Part shown: positions 1-9,571 of the stretch, in pieces
How positions within the stretch are numbered: position 1 is the stretch's first letter
How the letters are laid out: every line of letters starts with the position of its first letter
NCBI RefSeq assembly: GCF_000952155.1
Contig: NZ_JYON01000007.1
Coordinates: 1 to 64,000 of the forward strand
Direction: 5' to 3'
From: Aliterella atlantica CENA595
Lineage (GTDB): Bacteria; Cyanobacteriota; Cyanobacteriia; Cyanobacteriales; Chroococcidiopsidaceae
Length of the DNA stretch: 64,000 nucleotides
Notes under the pieces: generated by a model
The model's database searches: none
What the model was told of the DNA's origin: nothing
Seen by the model: the letters and a program-made list of their open reading frames with translations, nothing else
Position numbers and translations under genes: made by a program

Positions 1-144
1 AATAACTTCCATTCCAAGTCGCTCAACCCCTCAAACCTACCTGCCATTTTCCTTCTTCTTTGTTCTGTCTATTTCTCCTTTACGTTGATTCTAGCTCAGA
101 TTTTTATATTAGTGGGATAGGCTCATATTCTAGATACAGACCAC

Positions 145-537
145 TTGAGTTTGTATGGACGCAATCATCCACAAGTCATTGCTCAATTACAAGCAAATTC
201 TGAACAAATAGCAACAACCGCAATTAATGTTGAAGAGCAAGTAAAAAGGCGTTTAGCACAGGTAGCGGAAGCAAAATCAAAAGATGGGTCGGCGTTAACG
301 AATGCATATCAACGTTTGGTAGAGACAATAATGCTGCTGTCTGAATTCCAGGTACTTAAATACAATGCCGAGTCTTGTGCAATTTATCAATCGCTCAAGG
401 CTCAACGGATTAAAGTAGGGACACAAGACCTACGTATTGCCTCAATCACTTTGGCTCACAATGGAATTCTTGTAACTATAAATTTGCAAGACTTTAACCA
501 AGTGCCTAACTTGATAACTCAAAAATGGTCGATTTAA
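145..537 (+). CDS. VapC-like PIN-domain toxin, start-damaged
   Basis: The C-terminal half (GTQDLRIASITLAHN, then an LVTINLQDF segment) matches VapC-type PIN ribonucleases. The central VEEQ supplies another acidic residue. The same frame stays open upstream to the TAG at 118-120 and encodes ILDTDHLSLYGR, the usual VapC N-terminus with its first catalytic Asp, but contains no ATG, GTG or TTG before codon 145. A TTG start at 145 would remove that Asp. Removing A119 would restore ATG in frame (ATG-GCT-CAT-ATT), so a single-base insertion probably destroyed the start. No antitoxin gene is visible in the 120 bases upstream. It is likely a decayed, inactive toxin. Family assignment is fairly sure; loss of function is inferred. 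Confidence 0.6.
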   Translation: MSLYGRNHPQVIAQLQANSEQIATTAINVEEQVKRRLAQVAEAKSKDGSALTNAYQRLVETIMLLSEFQVLKYNAESCAIYQSLKAQRIKVGTQDLRIASITLAHNGILVTINLQDFNQVPNLITQKWSI

Positions 538-629
538 ATACTTTTTAGGCTCTTATACTAAGATAGCGATCGCTTTTATCCAAACATACATCAACAAAAA
601 AGCGCCTGTATATACAACAACTCACTCGC

Positions 630-1778
630 TCAAGGTGTGCGTTCGGCTAATAGGCTATCTAATCGATTGGCGTATCCAGTCAATTCTACATAGCCTTTCC
701 CGCGTAACGGCTGTTGTTGCCAACTACCTGTAAACGCTACCGCACCCTCCCAATATGTCGCAGTAGAAGTATTTAACTCCTGATCTGCAAGCATCGATTT
801 TCCCTGCACTGTCAAATTTAACTTGGGAATTTCAATCTGCCATTTTGCCGGATAAACGGCTTTACTCTTGGTGCTTTTCCAAGTATTTAGTACATTCACC
901 GTCCAATCTTGAGCGCTTAGTGGCTGTGTCGTACCATCGGCGGCAATAAAAGTTCCAGCCGAGGTTGATTCTAGCGTTCCATCTTCACGGCGTAATAGAT
1001 AGAGCATCAAAGCTGCTCCATTATCAAACTGCATAGAAAACCAATCCCAGCCTATTGTTCCTGCTGTTAAGGCACTGGTTGAATATTCATGGTCTTTCCA
1101 ACTAATTCCATTTACGGTGTAGATTTTGTTATTTATCGTTAGCGTTCCCGTTGTCGGCTGTTGTACCAAAGAATAGTAATAGGACGCATTTCCAGGCTCG
1201 TATCCTTTCACGCTCAAGCCGCGATCGCCTTGTAAAATTGGCGGTAAATTTTGACTTACGACTAAATCCAGCGCGGTATCTACCGCTTTGGCTTGCAGGC
1301 GCACTTTACCTGGCTCTAGTTCGGTTGCTGACCAATCTTGCAGCCAAACATGATACGGCATACTTTCTGCACCAGCAAGCTCGATATTTGCGCGACTAAA
1401 TCGCTCGGATGAGTAAAAGTGTCGATCTTGAATATCGCTAACTGTAAAGTGTGCCGAATAAATCTGATTGCTCCGCAATTGGGAAAGTGTAATTTCTGGC
1501 TGCGATGTTAATGCTTGCCGAAAAAACGTCAGTTGAAAGCCAAATGGACGACCTTCTTGAGTTGCTAAGTTTCCCGTGTAGTACCACCACTCAGTTTGAT
1601 ACTCATTGTGAGGTCCAAAATCTGCGGGAAAATGCCATTCTCGCGGTGTCATGGCTTTGCGAAAACCAGTAGAACTTGCAGGCAAATCTAACCACTCTAA
1701 TTGAGTGCTACTTGCCCAAACTGGTTGCTGCACAAATAAAGAAATACAAAAAACAAACAGAATCAATATAAATCTCAT
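630..1778 (-). CDS. AttH/CrtC-like secreted lipocalin-domain protein
   Basis: A 382-residue protein with an N-terminal signal-like segment (MRFILILFVFCISLFV) followed by the block HNEYQTEWWYYTGNL and later KDHEYS, features of the AttH / carotenoid 1,2-hydratase (CrtC) lipocalin-like family. The open frame extends 46 codons further upstream, but the ATG at 1778 is preferred because it overlaps the permease stop as ATGA (1775-1778), which suggests translational coupling. Family members next to LolD/FtsX-type transporters (the AttEFGH arrangement) are thought to be periplasmic or outer-membrane partners of the exporter. The cargo is unknown. Hydratase activity on carotenoids is possible but the transporter context argues against it. 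Confidence 0.8.
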   Translation of the reverse strand: MRFILILFVFCISLFVQQPVWASSTQLEWLDLPASSTGFRKAMTPREWHFPADFGPHNEYQTEWWYYTGNLATQEGRPFGFQLTFFRQALTSQPEITLSQLRSNQIYSAHFTVSDIQDRHFYSSERFSRANIELAGAESMPYHVWLQDWSATELEPGKVRLQAKAVDTALDLVVSQNLPPILQGDRGLSVKGYEPGNASYYYSLVQQPTTGTLTINNKIYTVNGISWKDHEYSTSALTAGTIGWDWFSMQFDNGAALMLYLLRREDGTLESTSAGTFIAADGTTQPLSAQDWTVNVLNTWKSTKSKAVYPAKWQIEIPKLNLTVQGKSMLADQELNTSTATYWEGAVAFTGSWQQQPLRGKGYVELTGYANRLDSLLAERTP

Positions 1779-4378
1779 TCTTGTCGCACCGCAGTTGCAA
1801 TATTCATTCTTCCCAAGCGAAACGCTGGATACATTCCAGCTAGCAATGCGGCAACGATCGCCACCAACAATGCTTGAGCGAAATATCGCCCTTCCAGCGC
1901 CATTTGTAATGTCCAACCAAACGATCGCACGTTAATGACATAAATCAAAATCCATGCCAACGCATACCCCAAGGGCATAGCAAATATTCCTGCCATCGCC
2001 CCCATCAACCCAGTTTCTAGTAGCGTCAAGGCTCCCAACTGGCGCGGTGTCATGCCAATCGCCCGCAGAATGCCGATTTCGCGCGTTCTTTCTAGCTGCA
2101 AACTCATCAATGTACTGAGAACGCCAATAAATGCCACTACAACCGCCAGCAAGCGCAACGCATCGGTGATAGCGAATGTGCGATCGAATATCTCTAACGA
2201 TCCTTGTCGCAATGTCACATTTGACTGTACAGACAGGCTTTGTCGCTCTCTAAATCTCTCGCGAATCGCTTCAACCACAGTTTCCACATCTACATTTGGC
2301 TGCACGAATAACCCCAACGAAGCAATGCTAGCATCATGCCAAAACTGCTCGTATAAATCGTTGTCGAGAATAACTGTGCCGCGATCGGATGAGTAATCGT
2401 AGTAAACTGCCAAAATGGGAAACGTGCGATCGCCTTCGGGTGTTAGCAGCGTAATTGTTTCGGGTGGTTCAGAAACGTTTTCCCGCAAAAGCAAGGCTTC
2501 GGAAACGATCGCACCTCTACCTGCATCCAGAGCATTCCAAGGATCTTTGCCAATGTCAGGGCGAATCCAGGCATAAGGACGTTTGCCTTGAGATACATCC
2601 CCATCGGCAACAATTAGCTTAACTTGCTTGTTGTAATCTACTACCTGCACGTCTGCATCGTTGTACGTCACGGCTTTAGCAATACCTGGAAATGTCTCTA
2701 TTTCTTGGACAATTGACGGCTCAATTTTGCCTAATACGCGATTTGCAGTTGTAGTAGGCGGCGAAACATAAATATCTGCTTGCAAAGTTTGATCCAACCA
2801 CTGCACCACAGTACCGCGAAACGAACCAACCATAATCGACACGCCAACAATGACAGAAACAGAAACCATCAATGCAGCGATCGCGACAGACGTGCGACTG
2901 AGCGATCGCAAAATATCGCGTGGCGCTAACTTGCCAAAAATCCCCAGCGTTTGCTGTCCAATTGCTGCCAATCCCTGCATCAGTATGGTTATTAACGGCG
3001 GTGTCAGAAGTGCTGCACCTAATAACACTGCAAATAAGCCCCCAAATGCTGCGATTAAGCCGCCAGATTGCCACCTTAATAAGCCAATTCCAGCTGCGGT
3101 TATGCCCAACCACGCGATCGCTAAAATAGGCAGTAGCGATCGCACTTTACTTTCCAAAGTCGATCTTTGCAGCGTCAAACTAGGAGTTGAATTCATTGCC
3201 TCAATTGCAGGCAATGCTGATGCTAGCAGTGCAGAGGCGATGCCGATAATTAATCCTTTGGCAATTGTTAGGTTAGACAAGGTGACTTGCTGGACGGTGA
3301 CAATAAAGTAAAAGTCGTTGATAGTTTGGGTGATTAAGCCGACAATGCTGCGCCCCAGCACAATGCCTAAACCGACACCAATAATTGAGCCGACAATACT
3401 AAAAATCGCTGCTTCAGCCAAAATCAGTGTAAATAGCTGGCGTTGAGTAACGCCAATACAACGCAAAATACCAAACAACGGGCGACGCTGCACGACGCTA
3501 AAAGTAACAGTGTTATAAATTAAAAACATTCCCACTACCAACGCCAGCAAACTTAGAGCCGTCAAATTTAACTCAAACGCTGCTGTCATTTGTTGGACTG
3601 CGTTCTTTTGTGCCTCAGCGGTTTCTATCTGAATTCCCGATGGTAAGGTGCTAGCGATCGCATCTAAATCTTCACTTTGGCGCACAATCAAATCAATATG
3701 GCTCAAGCGTCTGACTTGTCCTAATATCTCCTGCGCCGTAGCAATATCCGCGAACAGAAAATTGCTCAACGCGCGGCGATTGAGGGCATCGCTAGTTGCA
3801 ACTGTTCCTACTAATTTGACTGTTTTTGCTTGCCCAGCAATGTCTAGGTGGAGTGGATCGCCCAAATGCACGTTATAGCGATCGGCAGTTTCTTTTGCCA
3901 GCACGATCGCATTTGGCTCGCTCAAAAATCTGACAAATCCATTGCCGCTACTGCCTACATCATCGAAGTAGCCCCGAAACGGCGATTCTGCAAATAAATC
4001 TACACCAACTAAGCGCAATGGCTGACTGCCTAATTCATTTACTTTGGCATAACCTTCGACGATGGGGACGGCATCGATCTGGCTAAATTGACGCTTAATT
4101 TGGGCGTAAACTGTTTCATCAATTCCAGTTGGTGCGATCGCGACAATCCGATGGGTAGCTTTTCCAGTAATCGCGTCGGTGGAAAGGGAAAATGCTCTTT
4201 GTGCAGAACCGTTGGCTAAATCGATTGACACCATCATCGCCACGCCGAGGGCAATGCCCAGAACGCAGAGAATATAAGGTAAAGGGCGGAGTTTGAGCCT
4301 TTGCCAAGCAAGTCGCCACAACGGGCGATTAGAAGTAATGGCGGTGGGAGAAGTTGATATCATAGCTGATTTTTTCAC
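1775..4378 (-). CDS. FtsX-type ABC transporter permease, two-module
   Basis: An 867-residue membrane protein with two FtsX/MacB-like modules. Each has a membrane segment followed by a large periplasmic domain and three further helices near residues 275-395 and 745-860. Motifs typical of the family are VVQRRPLFGILRCIGVT and LERTREIGILRAIGMTPRQL. The arrangement resembles YbbP/LolCE-type permeases that act on lipids or exported substrates by mechanotransmission rather than classical transport. The start codon is GTG, overlapping the ATPase stop (GTGA, 4375-4378). The 3' end overlaps the lipocalin gene. The three genes therefore form one tightly coupled leftward operon. Substrate unknown. Confidence 0.9.
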   Translation of the reverse strand: MKKSAMISTSPTAITSNRPLWRLAWQRLKLRPLPYILCVLGIALGVAMMVSIDLANGSAQRAFSLSTDAITGKATHRIVAIAPTGIDETVYAQIKRQFSQIDAVPIVEGYAKVNELGSQPLRLVGVDLFAESPFRGYFDDVGSSGNGFVRFLSEPNAIVLAKETADRYNVHLGDPLHLDIAGQAKTVKLVGTVATSDALNRRALSNFLFADIATAQEILGQVRRLSHIDLIVRQSEDLDAIASTLPSGIQIETAEAQKNAVQQMTAAFELNLTALSLLALVVGMFLIYNTVTFSVVQRRPLFGILRCIGVTQRQLFTLILAEAAIFSIVGSIIGVGLGIVLGRSIVGLITQTINDFYFIVTVQQVTLSNLTIAKGLIIGIASALLASALPAIEAMNSTPSLTLQRSTLESKVRSLLPILAIAWLGITAAGIGLLRWQSGGLIAAFGGLFAVLLGAALLTPPLITILMQGLAAIGQQTLGIFGKLAPRDILRSLSRTSVAIAALMVSVSVIVGVSIMVGSFRGTVVQWLDQTLQADIYVSPPTTTANRVLGKIEPSIVQEIETFPGIAKAVTYNDADVQVVDYNKQVKLIVADGDVSQGKRPYAWIRPDIGKDPWNALDAGRGAIVSEALLLRENVSEPPETITLLTPEGDRTFPILAVYYDYSSDRGTVILDNDLYEQFWHDASIASLGLFVQPNVDVETVVEAIRERFRERQSLSVQSNVTLRQGSLEIFDRTFAITDALRLLAVVVAFIGVLSTLMSLQLERTREIGILRAIGMTPRQLGALTLLETGLMGAMAGIFAMPLGYALAWILIYVINVRSFGWTLQMALEGRYFAQALLVAIVAALLAGMYPAFRLGRMNIATAVRQE

Positions 4379-5118
4379 GCAGCAACTTCAGTTAGCTTGT
4401 CAGGCTCGATAGCCACTGGTATTAGTTGCCCATCTTGCACCCGCAGCACACGATCGGCGAATTTGGCAATCTCTGGATTATGAGTTGCCATAATTAACGT
4501 TTTCCCTGTTTTGCGCGTCAAGTCTAGTAATATTTGCAGCACTTTTTTACCTGTTTCTGCATCCAAATTTCCAGTTGGTTCGTCAGCTAACACAAGTTGC
4601 GGATTGTGAGCGAGGGCGCGGGCGATCGCTACGCGCTGCTGTTGTCCGCCCGACAGCTTATCGGGAAATGTATTTTGGCGATCGCCCAATTCTACTTGTT
4701 CTAACAGTCTGAGTGCGGATGCTTGCGCTGCTTTGGTCGATTTTCCTGCAAGTTCCTGCGGCAACGTGATATTTTCTAAAACGGTGAGCGTGGCAATCAA
4801 GTTAAAAAATTGAAACACAAAACCGATGCGATCTCGACGCAATAGCGTGCGCGATCGCTCGTTCATTTCGGCGATCGCTAGCCCGTTAATCTTAATTACG
4901 CCGCGATCGGGTTGGTCAATTCCGCTGAGGAGATTGAGCAATGTGCTTTTACCACTACCACTATTTCCCAATAGCACAATAAATTCTCCAGGTAAGATTG
5001 TCAGCGACACTCTGTCTAACACTGTGCGCTGCGTTTCGCCTTCTTGAAACGTCTTACTGAGGTGTTCTAACTCTACTAAAGCGCCTTCTTTGTTTGCTGT
5101 TTCCTGCTCGCTGCCCAC
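4375..5118 (-). CDS. LolD/MacB-type ABC transporter ATP-binding protein
   Basis: A 247-residue ATPase of the LolD/MacB/FtsE group. Walker A is GNSGSGKST, the signature is LSGGQQQR, Walker B is LVLADEPTG, and the H-loop is MATHNPE. It should form the cytoplasmic motor for the FtsX-type permease encoded immediately downstream with a 4-bp overlap. The GTG start at 5118 has a GAGGTG Shine-Dalgarno-like sequence at suitable distance on the minus strand. It is the first gene of the three-gene operon. Confidence 0.93.
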   Translation of the reverse strand: MGSEQETANKEGALVELEHLSKTFQEGETQRTVLDRVSLTILPGEFIVLLGNSGSGKSTLLNLLSGIDQPDRGVIKINGLAIAEMNERSRTLLRRDRIGFVFQFFNLIATLTVLENITLPQELAGKSTKAAQASALRLLEQVELGDRQNTFPDKLSGGQQQRVAIARALAHNPQLVLADEPTGNLDAETGKKVLQILLDLTRKTGKTLIMATHNPEIAKFADRVLRVQDGQLIPVAIEPDKLTEVAA

Positions 5119-5404
5119 TCAAGCACCTCTATTCACTAATTCATAAATCTTAATTAAAATTGCTCAAAGATTCATCGGTAGTGAGTCAAGTTAAGGAAGA
5201 ATGGATTTCAAGGTTCTATACATAAATGAAAAACTTGGTGAAGTTCAAAAATCCTGTGGGCGAATGGTCTGAACTTGGCTGTAAAACTTCGCCGCTTTGC
5301 CACAATCAACCGTTTAACGTTGTTTAATAAGCAGTTAAGTTGCTGCTCGTAACTATTCAAACTTTTGCAGACTTCTCAAGCTTAATATCGAACTAACAGG
5401 TCAA

Positions 5405-6688
5405 ATGATTCAATCGCATAAAATTACAGTTTTAGCAATTGGTTCAACCGGAGATATCTACCCGTACTGTGCGTTGGCTTTAGGATTGCAGCAAGCTGGG
5501 CATCAAGTTACAGTTGCGACAAATTATAACTTTGAAAATTTTGTGCGTGGTTTAGGTCTAGATTTTGCGGCGATCGCTGGAGATTATCGCCTCTTGCTAA
5601 GTTCAGAATCAGGACAGAAGATACTGCAAGGCGAAACTGCCAAGTTAATTGAAGATGACTTATTAAAACAGCAAATGAACGATGCGCTGGCTGCGGCTGA
5701 AGGAACAGAGGTCTTGATTTTTAATCATTTGGCAATTTGGGGATATCATGTTGCGGAACGATTAGAGGTTCCCACTTTTCTAGCTTCAACAATTCCCCTC
5801 AGTGCTACTCGGAGTTTCCCTTTTCTCAAATTTAGTGAAGAACCCAAGGCGAATCTAGCCAAAGGTTGGCTCAACTATAGCAGCTATATTTTGATAGAAC
5901 TTTTATCGACATGGCAAGGTCGCGCAGTTACTAACAGCGTTAGAAAAGCATGGGGCTTGCCAAAACTGCCAGCACTCGGTCCACGCTTTAGACGCGATCG
6001 CCCCCGCTATCTCTCTTTTTTGCCTATCCTGTATGGAGTTAGCCCGTCTCTTGTCAGCAAACCTAAAGACTGGAGTAGTTCAATTTACCTAACTGGGGTG
6101 TGGTTTCTCGATCGCTTAGAACACTACGAACCTCCCGCCGCCCTCACTCAATTTTTAGACGCTGGAGAAACACCTATTTGCGTTGGCTTTGGCAGTATGA
6201 TTGATGCAAGTTCTGAAGTATTAACCAACATTGTGCTAGCAGCACTTTTAGCATCAAAGCAACGTGCAGTTATTCTTTCGGGTTGGGGTGGACTAGGAAA
6301 AATAAAAATTCCCGACGATCTAAAAGCACAAATCTTTATCGTTGATGCAGTTCCCCATAGTTGGTTATTTTCCCAAGTAAAAGCGGTTGTGTATCACGGG
6401 GGTTCAGGCACAACGGCGGCTGTGTGCCGCGCTGGGATTCCTGCCGTAGTTGTTCCTTATTTCGCAGATCAAGCTGGATGGGCTAATCGTTTGTATCGGC
6501 TTGGAGTCAGTCCAAAACCAATTCCTAGAAAACAATTGACAGTTGAATCACTCGCAGATGCAATTAAAGTCGCTACCAGCGATACACAGATGCAACAAAA
6601 AGCCGCTTTGCTCGGTCGGAAAATTAGCAGTGAAAATGGTGTAGAGCAAGCTGTGGCAATCGTTCATCAATACTTGCAGAACCAGTGA
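5405..6688 (+). CDS. GT1-type (sterol/macrolide-like) glycosyltransferase
   Basis: A 427-residue GT-B fold enzyme. The N-terminal part (LAIGSTGDIYPYCALALGL) matches the GT28/UGT N-domain. The C-terminal donor-binding part has YHGGSGTTAAVCRAGIPAVV and ends PYFADQAGWANRL, the sugar-nucleotide binding signature of UGT/MGT enzymes that glycosylate lipids, sterols or polyketides. No signal peptide is visible. An AGG precedes the ATG by a few bases. It stands alone, divergent from the ABC operon. A distant paralogue lies at 54575-55849. Acceptor unknown. Confidence 0.87.
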   Translation: MIQSHKITVLAIGSTGDIYPYCALALGLQQAGHQVTVATNYNFENFVRGLGLDFAAIAGDYRLLLSSESGQKILQGETAKLIEDDLLKQQMNDALAAAEGTEVLIFNHLAIWGYHVAERLEVPTFLASTIPLSATRSFPFLKFSEEPKANLAKGWLNYSSYILIELLSTWQGRAVTNSVRKAWGLPKLPALGPRFRRDRPRYLSFLPILYGVSPSLVSKPKDWSSSIYLTGVWFLDRLEHYEPPAALTQFLDAGETPICVGFGSMIDASSEVLTNIVLAALLASKQRAVILSGWGGLGKIKIPDDLKAQIFIVDAVPHSWLFSQVKAVVYHGGSGTTAAVCRAGIPAVVVPYFADQAGWANRLYRLGVSPKPIPRKQLTVESLADAIKVATSDTQMQQKAALLGRKISSENGVEQAVAIVHQYLQNQ

Positions 6689-6712
6689 ATTTGTAGCGAT
6701 CGCAACTAAAAA

Positions 6713-6830
6713 TAGACTTTTTGCAAAAGTAGGCAACGCTCTGTAAATTAGCAATCCATCTTCTCCTCTGCTCCCCTGCTCCCCTTGCTTCCTTGTCCGT
6801 TGAAATTAATGGACTTATCCAAGAGGTCTA
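6713..6830. repeat. MITE-like element, copy A
   Basis: A 118-bp non-coding element. Its ends form an imperfect 17-bp terminal inverted repeat (TAGACTTTTTGCAAAAG at left; TAGACCTCTTGGATAAG at right on the minus strand; 13 of 17 match). The internal stretch 6729-6757 and the right end recur at 34175-34280. No transposase and no clear target duplication are visible. It fills the gap between a glycosyltransferase and a response regulator. Confidence 0.6.
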
Positions 6831-6840
6831 CTCTCTTTTG

Positions 6841-7296
6841 CTATCCCTCTATTTGATGGGGTAAAACGCTAGCCTCGAACCAATAATTGATAAATAGCTG
6901 CACAGTCCAAATTAGCCTTGTAGTATCGATGGGCTTAACAATGTAACCATTGACACCCTTTTGGTAGCAAGTTTCCACATCTGTCGGATTAGACGATGTA
7001 GTAAAAACTACAATCGGAATTAATTGTAAGTCCCGGTCCTGCTTTACATTCCATAAAACTTCTCGTCCGTCCATTCCTGGCAAATTGAGATCGAGCAAAA
7101 TCATTGCTGGGCGCGGTGCTTTGCTAGCATCTACATACTTACCTGTATGGTAGAGAAAGTCTAATGCATCCTCCCCATCACAGCAGCGGTAAATCGGATT
7201 TGTAATTGACGATTTGCGGGCGACGCGCACGAAGGCTACAAAATCTTCATCGCTGTCTTCAATCACTAACAATGACTCAGCAAGATTTGGTGTCAT
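6841..7296 (-). CDS. Rcp1-type phytochrome response regulator
   Basis: A single-domain CheY-like receiver of 151 residues. The phospho-acceptor is Asp69 in ILLDLNLPGMDG, with acidic residues in VIEDSDED and the conserved Lys in YIVKPID. There is no output domain. Sequence style and length match cyanobacterial Rcp1/RcpB regulators. It starts only 8 bp after the bacteriophytochrome kinase, as in cph1-rcp1 and cphB-rcpB pairs, so phosphotransfer from that kinase is the likely input. Downstream target unknown. Confidence 0.9.
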   Translation of the reverse strand: MTPNLAESLLVIEDSDEDFVAFVRVARKSSITNPIYRCCDGEDALDFLYHTGKYVDASKAPRPAMILLDLNLPGMDGREVLWNVKQDRDLQLIPIVVFTTSSNPTDVETCYQKGVNGYIVKPIDTTRLIWTVQLFINYWFEASVLPHQIEG

Positions 7297-7304
7297 GAAT
7301 TAGC

Positions 7305-9554
7305 TCAAGCTTGCAAGGTAAAGTAAAACGTACTACCTCGTCCGTAGGTAGATTCTACCCAAATTTTACCGCCATGACGCTCGACAATTTTTTTAACAAT
7401 AGTTAAGCCCGCACCCGTACCGCCTCCGTATTGATTTTGCCCGTGTAGACGCTTAAAGATGCGAAATATACTATCTAGGTAACGTTCTTTGATGCCAATA
7501 CCGTTGTCGCGGACGTAGAAAACTATAGGCGATTCTGTTTCGGCATCGAGGTAGCCAATCTCTACCCATTTTTGCGGGCGATCGCTATACTTGATTGCGT
7601 TACTTATTAAGTTACTAAATACTTCTGTTACCTGGACGCGATCGCAATTTATTATCGGTAGCGCTCTGGGAATATCAATTTTGGCGCTTGTCTCTTCAAT
7701 CCGAGCGCTTAATAAATCTAAAACTTGTTGCACAACTATATTCAAGTCAGTGGCAGAAATTGCTAATTCTACTCTTCCCAACCGCGAAAAATGCAATAGC
7801 GAATTGATCAAGTCTTCCATGCGCTGAGTTAAGCGTACCAAGGTTTGCAACTTAGATACGCCTTCCTCGTTCAAAATCTGAGCGTAGTCTTCAATGAGAA
7901 AATTAGAGTAGTTATGTATGCCCCGAAGCGGCTCTTTTAAGTCATGGGAAGCAATATAAGCAAAGGCATCTAGTTCTGTATTGCTGCGTTCTAATTCGAT
8001 ATTGATTTTTGCTAATTCATCAGCTTGGCGGAGTACGATACTGACAATTGCGCCTCTTAATTCCAAAACTGCCTCAAGTTCGCATGGTTTCCAAGGCAAA
8101 GATTTAGCTCTAACTGTTTCTTGCCACAATTCAAATGACTTGCGCGGCGTTAGTCGCAATCCCCCGTCTTCATCTACTTCAAGGGGTTTGTGGGGATTTC
8201 CACCCCAATTAACTGTCTGGACTACTTCTGGGCGGAACCATAAAATATAGTTTCTATTTACTCTCGATATGGCTAAGGCTATTAATCCGCTAGCAACATC
8301 ACTGTATTCTGCTGCAACTGGATAAACTTGAGATAGAGCATTGGTATGAAATAAATTGTCTTGTTTGGTTTCTATCCACTGCATTAAGTCGCGCAGTTGC
8401 TCTGGATTTGGGGTTTTGCCTGCAACACAAAATTCATCATCCCAGCAAATTGCTACCCCTTGAGCGCCAGCTAGTTCTAATAAATTTTCTTTGAGTGCTA
8501 CTAAGCCATCAAACAAATTATTTTGCAGTCCGATTGATTCGATAAATTTTGACATTATCGATTTCAATTTCATTTTATAGTCGAGGTCTTGGTTTTCTTC
8601 TTTTGCTACCAATTGCATCGACATAACTTTACCTAAAAACTCGCAAGCTGTCCGCACTTCATAACTAATATATTTGGGTTCTTGATGGTGGCAAGCAATT
8701 AATCCCCATAGTTGCTTATCTTTCATTAGGGACACGCACATAGAAGCCCGCACGCCCATATTTTGCAGGTATTCAATATGTATTGGCGAGACGCTTCTTA
8801 GCACTGCTAGGCTTAAATCTACGGGGCTGTTATTAACTGGATTTAACTGCGGAATAATTTTTACACTTTGATAATTAACATCAGGGATCAAACGCAGCCA
8901 GTTAAGAGTATATAATTGTTTTGCCTGTTCGGGAATATCTGTTGCTGGGTAGTGCAATCCTAGATAAGGTTTTATGTCCGATCGCTTGTCTTCCGCAACT
9001 ACGCAGCCTGCTCCGTCTGCATCTAGTTGATAAACCATAACGCGATCGTACTGCGTTAATTTACGAATTTCTTTAACAATATCTTGACAAATCTGCTCTA
9101 TGTTTGTTGCGCTTTGCAATTTATCAATAGTGCTTTTAACATAACTGTAAAATTTATAAAATTCGGTATGATTTTCTGTTTTAGCTGGCTCTAATTCTAA
9201 AATTAGATTGCTATCAAATTTGTGAATAATCCCATCAAAGAAGCTAGTTTTATTTTGAGCTTCAATAGCTATCTTTAACGGATTAACGTTTTCAAAATCT
9301 GCCTGTAAAAATTGATAAATTGCCTGAATTTGCTGTTTGCCAAGTAAATCTACTAATGCAGTGTTAACTAATTGTTCTGGCGATCGCCCTAGCAGCAAGT
9401 CAGAATTAGCACTAACTTGAATGATTTTTAATTCTGGCTCCTGCAAAACTAGCAGCACCCCATGCGGTTGAATAAGTCCAGGAATGTGGATAGGTTCGCG
9501 ATCGCAATTTGTCAGATCGATTGTTTCTGTGGCGATCGCTTGATTGTCATTCAT
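7305..9554 (-). CDS. Bacteriophytochrome-type sensor histidine kinase
   Basis: A 749-residue PAS-GAF-PHY-HisKA-HATPase protein. Cys17 lies in LTNCDREPIHIPGLIQPHG, the N-terminal biliverdin-attachment motif of bacteriophytochromes. The GAF slot that holds Cys in Cph1 is Ile258 (SPIHIEYL), so a phycocyanobilin link there is ruled out. PATDIP (203-208) and the PHY tongue PRKSF (470-474) are present. The phospho-acceptor is His537 (ASHDLKEPL), followed by an N-box (NLISNAIKYSD) and G-box (DNGIGI, then GGGTGAGL). By family knowledge it is a red/far-red switch with biliverdin, like CphB. It sits between the hybrid kinase (17 bp) and its Rcp regulator (8 bp). Confidence 0.93.
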   Translation of the reverse strand: MNDNQAIATETIDLTNCDREPIHIPGLIQPHGVLLVLQEPELKIIQVSANSDLLLGRSPEQLVNTALVDLLGKQQIQAIYQFLQADFENVNPLKIAIEAQNKTSFFDGIIHKFDSNLILELEPAKTENHTEFYKFYSYVKSTIDKLQSATNIEQICQDIVKEIRKLTQYDRVMVYQLDADGAGCVVAEDKRSDIKPYLGLHYPATDIPEQAKQLYTLNWLRLIPDVNYQSVKIIPQLNPVNNSPVDLSLAVLRSVSPIHIEYLQNMGVRASMCVSLMKDKQLWGLIACHHQEPKYISYEVRTACEFLGKVMSMQLVAKEENQDLDYKMKLKSIMSKFIESIGLQNNLFDGLVALKENLLELAGAQGVAICWDDEFCVAGKTPNPEQLRDLMQWIETKQDNLFHTNALSQVYPVAAEYSDVASGLIALAISRVNRNYILWFRPEVVQTVNWGGNPHKPLEVDEDGGLRLTPRKSFELWQETVRAKSLPWKPCELEAVLELRGAIVSIVLRQADELAKINIELERSNTELDAFAYIASHDLKEPLRGIHNYSNFLIEDYAQILNEEGVSKLQTLVRLTQRMEDLINSLLHFSRLGRVELAISATDLNIVVQQVLDLLSARIEETSAKIDIPRALPIINCDRVQVTEVFSNLISNAIKYSDRPQKWVEIGYLDAETESPIVFYVRDNGIGIKERYLDSIFRIFKRLHGQNQYGGGTGAGLTIVKKIVERHGGKIWVESTYGRGSTFYFTLQA

Positions 9555-9571
9555 TGGTAAAGATGGCGCGG

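Noticed and set aside
630-1916. Longer start for the lipocalin-like protein at 1916
   Set aside because: It would overlap the permease gene by about 140 bp, and the added residues precede a clear signal peptide start.
2850-3311. Open frame of 153 codons on the plus strand within the permease gene
   Set aside because: It is antisense to a well-conserved FtsX module and shows no family similarity.
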